DNA of 64,000 nt from JAIXWP01 sp965247015. GTDB taxonomy: Bacteria > Bacteroidota > Bacteroidia > Flavobacteriales_D > Sanyastnellaceae. The stretch covers positions 310,001 through 374,000 of the forward strand of contig CBDFGG010000004.1 of assembly GCA_965247015.1 (NCBI GenBank), written 5' to 3'. Shown piece after piece: positions 1-8,690 of this stretch. The position numbers and the translations under genes are program-made. The notes beneath the pieces are model-generated. The model was not told the origin of the DNA. It saw nothing but the letters and a program-made list of their open reading frames with translations, and searched no databases. Position 1 is the first letter of the stretch. Every line of letters starts with the position of its first letter.

Positions 1-386
1 AAGACCTTCGGCTTCGGAGTTTTCATGGCCTTCAAGGACTGCACAATAAAATCCCAATTCGCAGCTTGCTCTGGGAAAATACCAACGTGTTTGAATGAGG
101 TCAATCCTAAACGGAAAGTAATATCTTCATCATTTGGTAGTCCATAGGAAATTTGCCACTGATCTGGCATTTTCTTCATCTTCTTCCACTCACCACTGTT
201 GCTGTTTTTAGGAATGAATTTGATGTGTGCTTTTTTATTCCACTCATCATCACTCCATTTCTTTGGCCATACCGCCTGAGGCTCCGGACGAATGGTGATA
301 TAATCACCAAAACGTTCCAATTTTTCAAAATCACCACAATCCAACAACTCGTAGTTCTTCCAATGCAGAGGAGTAATTAATTCCAT
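1..386 (-). CDS. SAM-dependent methyltransferase, N-terminal part (partial)
   Basis: Reading leftward from the ATG at 386-384, the frame stays open for 128 codons to the left edge, so only the N-terminus is visible. The protein begins MELITPLHWKNYELLDCGDF and continues with FEKLERFGDYITIRPEPQAVW. This opening resembles Bacteroidota class I SAM-dependent methyltransferases of the RlmI/COG1092 type, which act on rRNA; that is recalled family resemblance. The SAM-binding motifs would lie beyond the window edge and cannot be checked. The start is supported by an exact TAnnTTTG promoter element 19 bases upstream. The gene is divergent from the DUF2520 gene at 469. Confidence 0.6.
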   Translation of the reverse strand, partial: MELITPLHWKNYELLDCGDFEKLERFGDYITIRPEPQAVWPKKWSDDEWNKKAHIKFIPKNSNSGEWKKMKKMPDQWQISYGLPNDEDITFRLGLTSFKHVGIFPEQAANWDFIVQSLKAMKTPKPKV

Positions 387-405
387 TATCTTGTTATTCT
401 AAGTG

Positions 406-413
406 CAAACCTA
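406..413 (-). promoter_or_regulatory. Bacteroidota -7 promoter element for the methyltransferase gene
   Basis: On the minus strand this reads TAGGTTTG, an exact match to the Bacteroidota -7 consensus TAnnTTTG, 19 bases before the start codon. No clear -33 TTTG is seen at the expected distance. Confidence 0.45.
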
Positions 414-429
414 TGGTGAATCTACAAAA

Positions 430-462
430 TTTGCTATTCCGTGGCTTACTTTTCTACCTTCG
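430..462 (+). promoter_or_regulatory. Candidate promoter, DUF2520 gene
   Basis: TTTG at 430-433 and TACCTTCG at 455-462, 21 bases apart, resemble the Bacteroidota TTTG-N19-TAnnTTTG promoter with one mismatch in the -7 element. The ATG at 469 follows only six bases after the -7 element, which would make the transcript leaderless or nearly so. Confidence 0.4.
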
Positions 463-468
463 CATTCG

Positions 469-1236
469 ATGAATTTCCCTAAAATAGCCATCATAGGAAC
501 GGGCAATGTGGCTTGGCACTTGGCTCGTATGTTTGATTCCATTGGAAATCAAGCTTCCTATATCTATTCTAGAAATACGGACGCCTCTAAGGAATTCGCT
601 CAAAATTTTAATCTTAAAATTATCCCAAGCCTCGATCTGATACCCGAAGATTGTGATATCTGTTTTCTTGCGGTAAAGGATGATGCGATTTCAGTTTTAT
701 CAAAAGAAATAAAGACTTCGGCTCTTGTTGTTCACACCAGCGGCTCGACTTCATTGGATGAGTTAGAAAACAACCGAAAAGGTGTTGTTTGGACCGTTCA
801 AAGTCTTCGAAAAGGGATTGATACTGAATACCATACCATCCCGCTTCTCATCGAATGCAATAATGAGGCAGATCGCACTTTGTTAGGCGCTATTTTTTCA
901 AAAATTTCATCCTCTATTTTTTATAAAAATTCAGAGGAAAGATTGCAAGCCCATACCGCCGCTGTCATCACCAATAACTTCAGTAATCACCTTTATTCCA
1001 TTGCAAATAAGTTGCTGGATGAAGTGGGACTTCCTTTCGATCTAATGCTGCCACTAATTGAAGAAGAAACAAGAAAAATCAAACTCAATTCGCCTTCGGA
1101 AATTCAAACTGGACCAGCCATAAGACGTGATGAAATCACGATTGCAAAACAGCAAGAACTGCTTGCCAAAAATCTGCAGTGGCAAGCACTCTATAACATC
1201 ATGACCAATCTCATTCAAGAAAATAAAAATGATTAA
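469..1236 (+). CDS. Rossmann-fold / DUF2520 domain protein
   Basis: This 255-residue protein opens with a dinucleotide-binding Rossmann fold (IAIIGTGNVAWHLARMF, Gly-x-Gly-x-x-Ala, near residues 5-21). It is followed by a helical C-terminal half typical of the DUF2520 family, related to F420/NADP-dependent oxidoreductases and ProC-like enzymes. The substrate is unknown. An in-frame ATG exists at 403, but residues before 469 look non-coding and contain the candidate promoter, so I start at 469. The last eight bases overlap the kdsC start, indicating co-translation with the HAD phosphatase. Confidence 0.8.
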   Translation: MNFPKIAIIGTGNVAWHLARMFDSIGNQASYIYSRNTDASKEFAQNFNLKIIPSLDLIPEDCDICFLAVKDDAISVLSKEIKTSALVVHTSGSTSLDELENNRKGVVWTVQSLRKGIDTEYHTIPLLIECNNEADRTLLGAIFSKISSSIFYKNSEERLQAHTAAVITNNFSNHLYSIANKLLDEVGLPFDLMLPLIEEETRKIKLNSPSEIQTGPAIRRDEITIAKQQELLAKNLQWQALYNIMTNLIQENKND

Positions 1237-1753
1237 GAATTATAAAGCTCAACTCAAGGAAATCGATACGTTCATCTTTGATGTGGATGGTGTTTTTACT
1301 GATAATATTGTTTATCTCACAGCCGACGGAGATCAAATGAGAACAGCCAATGTGCGAGATGGATACGCTGTTCAATTAGCAATTAAAAAAGGACTTCGTA
1401 TTGCTATTATTTCTGGTGGAAAAAATGAAGCTGTTCGCAAGCGATTTGAAATGCTCGGTGTGAAAGATATTTTTCTTGGATCTTCTGATAAAATCAAAAT
1501 CTACGAATCATACCTAGCGCAGCATAATATCAAGGAGGAGCACGTATGCTACATGGGGGATGACATTCCAGATTATCCTGTACTCAAGCGTGTTGGACTT
1601 CCTACATGTCCAGCAGATGCAGCACATGAGATCAGATCTGTTGCAACTTACATTTCTCCTCTTGGTGGTGGCCAAGGTTGTGTGAGAGATATTCTTGAAC
1701 AAGCACTTAAAATCAAAGGTCTTTGGATGACCGATGAAAGCGTGATTTGGTAA
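1229..1753 (+). CDS. kdsC: KdsC-type HAD phosphatase (3-deoxy-D-manno-octulosonate 8-phosphate phosphatase)
   Basis: A 174-residue HAD-superfamily enzyme of normal KdsC length. Motif I is FDVDGVFTD (catalytic Asp18 and Asp20), motif II is the Ser in IISGG, a Lys sits in GSSDKIKIYE, and the metal-binding motif is YMGDDIPDYPVL. KdsC removes the phosphate from KDO-8-phosphate in the cytoplasm, giving KDO for the inner core of lipopolysaccharide. The family also includes close relatives acting on other sugar or sialic acid phosphates, so the substrate is inferred. It overlaps the upstream DUF2520 gene by eight bases, and its stop lies one base from the stop of the convergent M23 gene. Confidence 0.85.
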   Translation: MIKNYKAQLKEIDTFIFDVDGVFTDNIVYLTADGDQMRTANVRDGYAVQLAIKKGLRIAIISGGKNEAVRKRFEMLGVKDIFLGSSDKIKIYESYLAQHNIKEEHVCYMGDDIPDYPVLKRVGLPTCPADAAHEIRSVATYISPLGGGQGCVRDILEQALKIKGLWMTDESVIW

Positions 1754-1754
1754 G

Positions 1755-2354
1755 CTATTTCGGTCTGTGGGCCTTTATAAATTTTGTAGGATCAAGATAT
1801 CCTGTTTGATCTTTCGAATAGCCCTGTCCCAAAGGCAGGGCTATTTTATTTCGTATTTCAAAATGGAGGTGTGACAAATAAATACCCTCTGCATTTCCGA
1901 TCGTTCCCAATTTTTGACCTCTGTTTAGAATATCTCCATTCTTCACGAATACGCTATCCATGTGCGCATATAGCGACTCTACTTGTTTTTCAGTATTATT
2001 TTCTTGAAAGCTGTAGGCCACTCTGACTACTTTGCCCCAGCCTCCATAAAATTGTGAAACCTCTGTCACACGGCCCTTTCCAACGGAATAAATTGGATCG
2101 CCAAAGTCAGTGTTACCACCACCTACTCCATTCCAATCATCCCCCAAATGATTATTCACTCCAAACTTTTGAGCATTGTAATATCCCTTTGCATTGGGAG
2201 CGCCCACAGGAAAATCAAAGCCATCTGTCAAAATCGTTGGGGGAACAAAATTGGAAGTAACCAATTCTTTGGGAGCCAACTCGTGATCTACGGCCATCAA
2301 CCGAATCGTTAAAGTGCCTAAAAATGCTATGAGAAATAAGTCAAGTTTTACCAT
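1755..2354 (-). CDS. M23 family metallopeptidase
   Basis: A 199-residue exported peptidase with an N-terminal hydrophobic stretch (VKLDLFLIAFLGTLTIRLMA) that acts as a signal or anchor. The LytM/M23 zinc site is visible as NHLGDDWN (His-x3-Asp) and LSHLHFE (His-x-His), with the family's YAHMDSVFVKNGD and GQKLGTIGNAEG segments between them. M23 enzymes cut peptide bridges in peptidoglycan in the periplasm. A longer frame from 2396 exists, but I prefer the ATG at 2354, directly before the hydrophobic segment. It is divergent from the M1 peptidase at 2419. Confidence 0.85.
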   Translation of the reverse strand: MVKLDLFLIAFLGTLTIRLMAVDHELAPKELVTSNFVPPTILTDGFDFPVGAPNAKGYYNAQKFGVNNHLGDDWNGVGGGNTDFGDPIYSVGKGRVTEVSQFYGGWGKVVRVAYSFQENNTEKQVESLYAHMDSVFVKNGDILNRGQKLGTIGNAEGIYLSHLHFEIRNKIALPLGQGYSKDQTGYLDPTKFIKAHRPK

Positions 2355-2418
2355 GGGTGCTGCTTCATTGGCATCATTCTTATACCTTCGCTTCAAAGTT
2401 CGAACAATACATTTAACT

Positions 2419-4278
2419 ATGTCCTTCTATCGTCTATTTTTTATCATTGCCCTCGTTGCAATGACCAACGCATCATTTGCTCAATATTGGCAGCAAAAGG
2501 CAGATTATAAAATTGATTTTAATCTGAATTCTGAAAATCATCAATTCAAAGGAAAAGAAACAATTGTTTACACCAACAATTCTCCTGATGATTTGACACA
2601 GCTTTTTTTCCATTTGTATTTTAATGCCTTCCAACCTGGGAGTGCAATGGATACAAGGTCGCTTTGGATCAGCGATCCAGATGGACGTGTTGGCGACCGC
2701 ATTTCTAAACTTCAGCCCAATGAGTTTGGTCATCTCCATGTGACGTCTCTTTTGGTGAATGGAAAATCTCAAACTTTATTGGAGAGTGAAACCATTCTAG
2801 AAGTAACACTTTCCACGCCCATTGCAAAAGGTGCAAAGGCCACTATTGAATTAGAATTTGAAGGTCAAGTTCCCATTCAAATCAGACGTTCTGGAAGAAG
2901 CAATGCAGAAGGCATTGACTACAGCATGACACAATGGTATCCTAAAATGTGCGAGTACGATAGAAATGGTTGGCACCCGAATCCTTATATCGGACGCGAG
3001 TTCTATGGTATCTGGGGCAACTTCGAAGTGAATATTACACTTCCAAAAAAATACATCATCGGTGCAACTGGCATTCTTACCAATGCTGCCGAAATAGGAT
3101 ATGGCTATATCGAAGAAAATAAAGTGAAGCGACCGAATACCGAAACCCTCACATGGAAATTCAAGGCTGAGAATGTGCATGACTTTGCGTGGGGCGCAGA
3201 TCCTGACTATGTGCACAAGACTGCACAAATTGAAAACGGTCCTCTACTCCACTTCTTCTATCAAGAAGATCCAGCATACATGAACTCGTGGAAGGATGGT
3301 CAAGAATTAGTGGTAAAAGGTTTCAAATATCTCAGTGATCACTTTGGAAAATATCCTTATCCACAATACAGCATCATCCAAGGTGGAGACGGTGGGATGG
3401 AATATCCAATGGCAACTTTGATCACAGGTAATAGAAAAGTGCCAAGCTATGTAGGCGTTGTTTTACACGAGGCAGCACACAGCTGGTACCAAGGAATATT
3501 AGCAACCAATGAAGCATTGTACCCTTGGATGGATGAAGGTTTCACCAGCTATGCTTCTAGCGAAGCTTTCAATACTCTTTTCGCAGGGCGCATTCCAGGT
3601 GATCACTCAGGTGCTTACGATGGATACATCGCGATTGTAAATGAAGGAAAAGAAGAAGCACTCGATACACACGCTGATCACTACATCACCAACTACGCTT
3701 ATGGCACCGCATCCTACAACAAGGGCGAGGTTTACTTGGCACAATTAGGTTATGTAGTAGGAAAAGAAAATCTTGAAAAAGGACTGTTGAAGTATTTCGA
3801 TATGTGGAAATTCAAACATCCTTCAGCGGATGATTTTATTCATGTGATGGAACTTCAATCAGGCATGGTACTCGACTGGTATAATGAGTACTTTGTGAAT
3901 ACGACCAAGACCATCGACTATGCTATTTCGGGCGCTAGTTCTATGCAGGGAAAGACAAATGTGATGATCGAACGTAAGGGAATGATGCCAATGCCCGTCG
4001 AAGTGGAAGTCACTTTAACCAATGGTAAAAAAGAGATGTACTATATGGCACTCGATTTAATGAGAGGTGAAAAACAAAAAGGAAATTACAATTACGATTG
4101 GAAAATTCTTGCCGATTGGAAATGGGTAAATACTTCTTACGTATTAGAACTACCTTACAGCGCTTCTGAAATCCAATCTGTCGTTATTGATCCATCAGAA
4201 GGGATGGCTGATATTGATCGCTCCAACAATGAACTGACACTTGGTGAAGGCATCGAGTTTATTTTGAAAAAGAACTAA
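2419..4278 (+). CDS. M1 family metallopeptidase (aminopeptidase N-like), exported
   Basis: A 619-residue protein starting with a signal peptide (MSFYRLFFIIALVAMTNASFAQ). The gluzincin zinc site is clear: HEAAH followed by the distal Glu in NEALYPWMDEGF, preceded by the exopeptidase-type segment GGDGGMEYPMATL (G-x-M-E-N-like). The N-terminal part resembles the M1 beta-saddle domain. Family members remove N-terminal residues from peptides, here probably in the periplasm or at the surface. The frame runs upstream to 2314, but only the ATG at 2419 places the signal peptide at the N-terminus. The bioY-like gene starts one base after its stop. Confidence 0.88.
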   Translation: MSFYRLFFIIALVAMTNASFAQYWQQKADYKIDFNLNSENHQFKGKETIVYTNNSPDDLTQLFFHLYFNAFQPGSAMDTRSLWISDPDGRVGDRISKLQPNEFGHLHVTSLLVNGKSQTLLESETILEVTLSTPIAKGAKATIELEFEGQVPIQIRRSGRSNAEGIDYSMTQWYPKMCEYDRNGWHPNPYIGREFYGIWGNFEVNITLPKKYIIGATGILTNAAEIGYGYIEENKVKRPNTETLTWKFKAENVHDFAWGADPDYVHKTAQIENGPLLHFFYQEDPAYMNSWKDGQELVVKGFKYLSDHFGKYPYPQYSIIQGGDGGMEYPMATLITGNRKVPSYVGVVLHEAAHSWYQGILATNEALYPWMDEGFTSYASSEAFNTLFAGRIPGDHSGAYDGYIAIVNEGKEEALDTHADHYITNYAYGTASYNKGEVYLAQLGYVVGKENLEKGLLKYFDMWKFKHPSADDFIHVMELQSGMVLDWYNEYFVNTTKTIDYAISGASSMQGKTNVMIERKGMMPMPVEVEVTLTNGKKEMYYMALDLMRGEKQKGNYNYDWKILADWKWVNTSYVLELPYSASEIQSVVIDPSEGMADIDRSNNELTLGEGIEFILKKN

Positions 4279-4279
4279 T

Positions 4280-4852
4280 ATGCTAAACGGTTATATCAAG
4301 TTTTCTGCGAGTTATGATGTGCTGGTCAAATTGATCATATCATTATTGTTTACCTGCTCTATAGGCCCATACACCGTAGCCATACCTGGTGAGGTTCCTA
4401 TTACACTTCAGACACTGTTTCTATTATTGTTCAGCATTGCGTTTGGATGGCGAGTTGGCGGCTTGAATGCATTATTTTATGTACTCCTTGGCGCGGCGGG
4501 ATTGCCTGTATTCTCAGGATATCACGGCGGTTATCAGCTTATCGATGGTATATCCGGAGGATTCTTTTTTGGATTTATCGCGGCAGCACTGATTACAGGA
4601 TTTTTAGTAGAATTTCCTTTTTCCAAAAACCCATTCGGACACATTGGGATTTGGCTTATTGGACATCTGATCATTCTAGTAATGGGCGGATTTTGGATGA
4701 AAAGATTTAGACCTGACACGTGGTGGGACAACATCGAAGTAACTCTTCCAGGAGCGGCAATTAAATCCGCCGTTGGTTTTCTAATTATTCAAATCTTAAT
4801 TAGATTGCTGGCTGGAAGAAATGAATTTTATAAATTAACTAAGCAATCATGA
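4280..4852 (+). CDS. bioY: BioY-like biotin transporter (S component)
   Basis: A 190-residue integral membrane protein with about six hydrophobic segments. It carries the BioY signature: a Pro-rich VPITLQTLFLLL segment, then the small-residue run LLGAAGLPVFSG and a GG-rich GISGGFFFGF. BioY proteins are the substrate-binding membrane subunits of ECF biotin transporters and may work alone or with EcfA/EcfT. No ATPase or T component lies next to it. It is nested in a run with the M1 peptidase (one-base gap) and paaG (four-base ATGA overlap), so it is co-transcribed with functionally unrelated genes. Confidence 0.8.
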   Translation: MLNGYIKFSASYDVLVKLIISLLFTCSIGPYTVAIPGEVPITLQTLFLLLFSIAFGWRVGGLNALFYVLLGAAGLPVFSGYHGGYQLIDGISGGFFFGFIAAALITGFLVEFPFSKNPFGHIGIWLIGHLIILVMGGFWMKRFRPDTWWDNIEVTLPGAAIKSAVGFLIIQILIRLLAGRNEFYKLTKQS

Positions 4853-5628
4853 GCGATACAATTTATACACATATTGAAAACGGAGTAGCAACGCTCACGT
4901 TAAACCGCCCGAAGGTTTTTAATAGCTTTAACAGAGAAATGGCGTTTGCGCTACAATCAGCGCTAGACGAAGCCGCAGCGAATACAGAAGTGCGTGCTAT
5001 TGTTATTACTGGCGAAGGAAAAGCTTTCTGTGCAGGACAAGATCTTGCAGAAGTTTCTGGCCCTGAGAATCCCGGTTTTCAATCCATCCTCGCCGATCAT
5101 TACAATCCAATTGTGAGAAGAATTCGAGATATAGAAAAACCTGTAATCGCTGCTGTCAATGGGGTGGCTGCGGGTGCGGGTGCAAATATTGCGTTGTGCT
5201 GCGACATCGTGATTGCTGCTGAGAGTGCGGCATTTATTCAGGCATTTTCTAAAATAGGCCTAATACCAGATTCAGGCGGAACTTATTTTTTACCACGACT
5301 CATTGGCTTTCAAAAAGCATCTGCATTGATGATGTTGGGAGAAAAAGTATCCGCAAAAGACGCAGAGCGTCTTGGAATGATTTATCAAGTCGTTTCTGAT
5401 GATGAGTTTTCTACAGCGATAAAAAACACCGCTGAACATGTGGCACAAATGCCAACGTTCGGTTTGGCTATGACCAAAAAAGCGCTGAATAGCGCTATGA
5501 ATAACACTTTTGACCAACAACTTCATCTAGAAGAAGCTTTGCAAATCAAAGCTGGCAGATCTAATGACTATCGCGAAGGTGTAACTGCATTTATGGAGAA
5601 AAGAAAACCTAATTTTAAAGGAAATTAA
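4849..5628 (+). CDS. Enoyl-CoA hydratase/isomerase, PaaG-like
   Basis: A 259-residue crotonase-fold protein. The oxyanion-hole motifs are AFCAGQDLAEV and NGVAAGAGANIALCCD. The segment SKIGLIPDSGGTYFLPRLIG carries the catalytic-loop pattern seen in PaaG, the ring-1,2-epoxyphenylacetyl-CoA isomerase of phenylacetate breakdown. No other paa gene is in the window, so the true substrate could equally be an ordinary enoyl-CoA. It overlaps bioY by four bases and is followed one base later by the DinB-like gene, so the four are probably one transcript. Confidence 0.8.
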   Translation: MSDTIYTHIENGVATLTLNRPKVFNSFNREMAFALQSALDEAAANTEVRAIVITGEGKAFCAGQDLAEVSGPENPGFQSILADHYNPIVRRIRDIEKPVIAAVNGVAAGAGANIALCCDIVIAAESAAFIQAFSKIGLIPDSGGTYFLPRLIGFQKASALMMLGEKVSAKDAERLGMIYQVVSDDEFSTAIKNTAEHVAQMPTFGLAMTKKALNSAMNNTFDQQLHLEEALQIKAGRSNDYREGVTAFMEKRKPNFKGN

Positions 5629-5629
5629 A

Positions 5630-6160
5630 ATGGATATTGAAGCAAGAAAATACCCCATCGGTAAGGCAAAGTTTCCATCGGAATATCCTGATGGTTTGAT
5701 CAGAGTGATGATCAGCGATTTCGCGTCTTTGCCAGCAGATTTAAGAGCTGTGGCGCAATCGCTCACGAAAAAGCAAAAACATTCTTCGTATCGCGATGGT
5801 GGTTGGACTGCGCTTCAAATCATACATCACATTGCAGATAGCCACTGCAATGCATATACTCGATTAAAACTAACCCTGACTGAAGATCATCCGACCGTTA
5901 AACCGTATGATGAAAATCTTTGGGCTGCCCTAGAAGACGGTAATTCGGAACTCATCGAACCATCGCTCAAAATGATTGAAGGCGTGCACGAAAGAATGAC
6001 TCACACTTTCAATAACATGGTTGCAGAAGATTTCGAACGCAGATTTTTTCACCCTCAACAAGGTGAATCAAGAGATTTGTATTGGCTGCTTTCGTTGTAC
6101 CATTGGCATGGCAGACATCACTTAGGTCAAATTCGTGTGATTCAATCTCTCGTTTCATGA
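5630..6160 (+). CDS. DinB/YfiT-type thiol transferase (BstA-like)
   Basis: A 176-residue protein matching the YfiT/BstA branch of the DinB superfamily. It opens with KYPIGKAKF and has a four-helix-bundle pattern with three candidate metal-binding histidines, in IIHHIADSH and in the C-terminal YHWHGRHHLGQI. Characterised relatives conjugate bacillithiol to electrophiles in the cytoplasm, and many Bacteroidota make bacillithiol, so a detoxification role is plausible. The assignment rests on motif recall. It lies one base after paaG and overlaps the DUF551 gene by four bases. Confidence 0.75.
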   Translation: MDIEARKYPIGKAKFPSEYPDGLIRVMISDFASLPADLRAVAQSLTKKQKHSSYRDGGWTALQIIHHIADSHCNAYTRLKLTLTEDHPTVKPYDENLWAALEDGNSELIEPSLKMIEGVHERMTHTFNNMVAEDFERRFFHPQQGESRDLYWLLSLYHWHGRHHLGQIRVIQSLVS

Positions 6161-6423
6161 ACTGGAATTTAGCCACCGAAAGACTCCCAAAAAACGACGA
6201 GCGCGTTCTTGCATTTGTACCTAACAACAAAGTTTTTCTTCCTGGTAAATCAGGAGAATTCGAATTGCGTGAAATCATTGTATTGCGCTTTTTGGAAAAT
6301 TTTTATCCCGAAGGATCTGAAAAAAGAATAAAACACGGACCGCATTTTTGGCAAGGAGAAGGCAATAGCAATCACTTCTTCAAAGATGTGACTCATTGGA
6401 TGTCAATGCCAGATAAACCTTAG
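6157..6423 (+). CDS. DUF551-like small protein
   Basis: An 88-residue protein beginning MNWNLATERLPKNDERVLAF and ending in VTHWMSMPDKP. The W-x-x-A-x-E-R-L-P start and the H-W-M-x-x-P end are the two landmarks of DUF551, a short domain of unknown function common in phage and small cytoplasmic proteins. No catalytic residues are evident. The ATG overlaps the TGA of the BstA-like gene (ATGA), which fixes the start; the frame also extends 25 codons upstream inside that gene, but those codons are not expected to be used. It is the last gene of the run and its stop is one base from the convergent VCBS gene's stop. Confidence 0.65.
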   Translation: MNWNLATERLPKNDERVLAFVPNNKVFLPGKSGEFELREIIVLRFLENFYPEGSEKRIKHGPHFWQGEGNSNHFFKDVTHWMSMPDKP

Positions 6424-6424
6424 T

Positions 6425-8641
6425 CTAGCGCACAATCCACTTCTCTACTCGATCACCAATTTTAATAAAATATACGCCTCTATCCAGGGGCGTTTTTATT
6501 GTGAACGATTTCGAATTTATGGTGTCTCTGTAATTTAATCTTCCAACACTATCGAAAATTTCTACACTCGTCATTGATGAAGGCGCAACAGCAAATTCTA
6601 CTCTCAACTCTTGTCCTGATTGTGTTGGATTAGGAAATATTTTAAATGTTCCACTTGCAAACTCTTCCACATTCTCCACAAAAACTTCTGAGAGATAAAG
6701 TGCGAGTCCGCCACCGATGTGACCGTATAGCATGTCATTGATACCATCTCCAGTAATATCGCCCATTGCAATTGCAGAACGATCTCCTTCTCTGATGCCT
6801 TGAAACTCATCAGTGATCTGATTAAATGTGCCGAGAATATTCTCTTCTATTTGGTCATAGTATCCAATTTTTCCCGTTTCAGAAGCCACTAGTAATTCAA
6901 GTAAATTATTTGAATTTCTATAAAAATACGGAACAGAGTAACCGTCGATTCCTAAGTAATTACTTGCAACAACGTCGCCTATAGTGTCTTCGATAAATTC
7001 AAACGCTGGCAGTCCTGTCACGCCCACGTTGCGGTATAAATTGATGTTGCCATTTTTTTCTCCGACAATTAAATCCTTGAGGCCGTCATTATCAAGATCG
7101 AAATATTGCGGAGTTGAAAATTGTCCCACATCAATTGCTTGCCCTCCTGTATTCAGCACCAGTTCGGGAGCTGCAAAAATTGGCAAGCCCGCAGTGGCCG
7201 CTTCATTTTTAAAAACACGAATAAAGCCATCTTGATCTCCTAAAATCAAATCTAGATCTCCATCATCATCCCAGTCATTAAAATGCGGATAAACGCTTCG
7301 TAATTCAAGCGAAGGAATATTTAAATAATTTTCTTCCATCAACTCAAAGGTGGGATATGTAGCCGTTCCAATATTTTTATAAAAAGATAAAGTACTAGTG
7401 TATGTCTCCACAGCACTATATGTCTTGCGGTTCGAGACTACAATGTCTAGCAGTCCATCCATGTCGAGATCTACGAGCGCTGGGTACGCCTCGCTTCCCA
7501 AATCAATCATGGTGCTTTGCAAAAAATCATTCTGTATAAATTGAAACTGTGGTAAGTCATCTTGTCCAACATTTTTATAAAACCATACAGAATTTTTATC
7601 TTCTACTTCCGTAGCGGCATTGGGACTAATAATTAAATCTTTTACACCATCGTTATCTACATCCAAATAATAACCAGCGGGAAAAACATCTATAAGGACA
7701 GGATAATTATTTCCGTAAAAATTAGGAAAATCAAATGCTGCGGTCACTACACTGTCTTGACCGTCGATGGCATCTTCCATTAAAAACAGTCCCATGTTGG
7801 GCTCTGTCACATCCGACAGAATCATATCTTTAATTCCATTCTGATCCATATCAATTTGTAAAATCGTAGCTCCTGTGTGGAGACGTTCACCACTACTTCG
7901 CGGATCGACAACATTGAACTGACACTCCGCATCACCACCGAAGAAAATAGAAAAGCTCTCTACACTTTCGCTAAAATGCCCATAGCAGCGATTCGCGCAG
8001 ATATACTGCGGCGCTTCACAATTTCCATTTTCTACAGACATGTTTTTGAAAAAATAAACTGTAGTGCTAAACTCTGTGAATGAGAATACATCGATATCTC
8101 CATCATCGTCATAGTCTACAAAGCTTGGCATATCAATAGAAATAGTGTAGACTGGTGCAGAAAAAGGGCTAGCACTAAAAGCATACTCTGCCATTTGGAG
8201 ATTGTTGACGTTCGAGGTCAACATCAAATCAAAATTGAGCCCTGATTCTTCCGTAGAAATGTTTTTATAAATGATAAAACCACTTTGACTATTGGTGGCC
8301 AAGTCCATTTTTCCATCACAATTAAAATCACGTGCCACCACCCAATTGATAAGTCCTGAGGGGAAAGCATTGTTGTATTCTCTTGTATAGATATATCCAT
8401 CCGTGCCTTCATTGATAAAAACCATCATGCGGTCTCCCGCTCTATCAAAAGCAATGAGATCCAAGACGCCGTCCAAATCGACATCTAAATGTGAGAATTG
8501 AGGCGAGTTTAATCCTCCAGCCCAAGCGTTTGGCAAGGTCTGTCCTTCTTGAATAACGGGCAAGTTATATGTACGAATAAGATCTTGTGCCGTGCTCGAC
8601 ACGGCAATAAAAAGCGCGATCAAAAAAAGAAACTTCTTCAT
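6425..8641 (-). CDS. VCBS/FG-GAP repeat surface protein with T9SS sorting domain
   Basis: A 738-residue exported protein (signal peptide KKFLFLIALFIAVSSTAQ). It carries at least eight Ca-binding VCBS/FG-GAP repeats recognisable by D-x-D-x-D-G-x-x-D loops, such as DVDLDGVLD, DYDDDGDID, DVDNDGVKD and DWDDDGDLD, which usually fold as a beta-propeller. The C-terminus has the type A T9SS sorting signature: FKIFPNPTQSGQELRVEF, then VEIFDSVGRL, then GVYFIKIGDRVEKWIVR. It is expected to be secreted and anchored on the outer surface. The ATG at 8641 places the signal peptide first. It is divergent from the fasciclin gene. Confidence 0.85.
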   Translation of the reverse strand: MKKFLFLIALFIAVSSTAQDLIRTYNLPVIQEGQTLPNAWAGGLNSPQFSHLDVDLDGVLDLIAFDRAGDRMMVFINEGTDGYIYTREYNNAFPSGLINWVVARDFNCDGKMDLATNSQSGFIIYKNISTEESGLNFDLMLTSNVNNLQMAEYAFSASPFSAPVYTISIDMPSFVDYDDDGDIDVFSFTEFSTTVYFFKNMSVENGNCEAPQYICANRCYGHFSESVESFSIFFGGDAECQFNVVDPRSSGERLHTGATILQIDMDQNGIKDMILSDVTEPNMGLFLMEDAIDGQDSVVTAAFDFPNFYGNNYPVLIDVFPAGYYLDVDNDGVKDLIISPNAATEVEDKNSVWFYKNVGQDDLPQFQFIQNDFLQSTMIDLGSEAYPALVDLDMDGLLDIVVSNRKTYSAVETYTSTLSFYKNIGTATYPTFELMEENYLNIPSLELRSVYPHFNDWDDDGDLDLILGDQDGFIRVFKNEAATAGLPIFAAPELVLNTGGQAIDVGQFSTPQYFDLDNDGLKDLIVGEKNGNINLYRNVGVTGLPAFEFIEDTIGDVVASNYLGIDGYSVPYFYRNSNNLLELLVASETGKIGYYDQIEENILGTFNQITDEFQGIREGDRSAIAMGDITGDGINDMLYGHIGGGLALYLSEVFVENVEEFASGTFKIFPNPTQSGQELRVEFAVAPSSMTSVEIFDSVGRLNYRDTINSKSFTIKTPLDRGVYFIKIGDRVEKWIVR

Positions 8642-8690
8642 TGTGGGCATGTTCCTGCTAAGTATTCTACAATACTACTAAATTAGCACC

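Noticed and set aside
2383..2390. TACCTTCG as promoter of the M1 peptidase gene
   Set aside because: The only TTG upstream lies 12 bases away, too close for the 19-21 base Bacteroidota spacing, so I did not list it as a promoter.
4849..5628. Phenylacetate degradation cluster
   Set aside because: Only the PaaG-like crotonase is present; no paaABCDE, paaK or paaZ gene is in the window.
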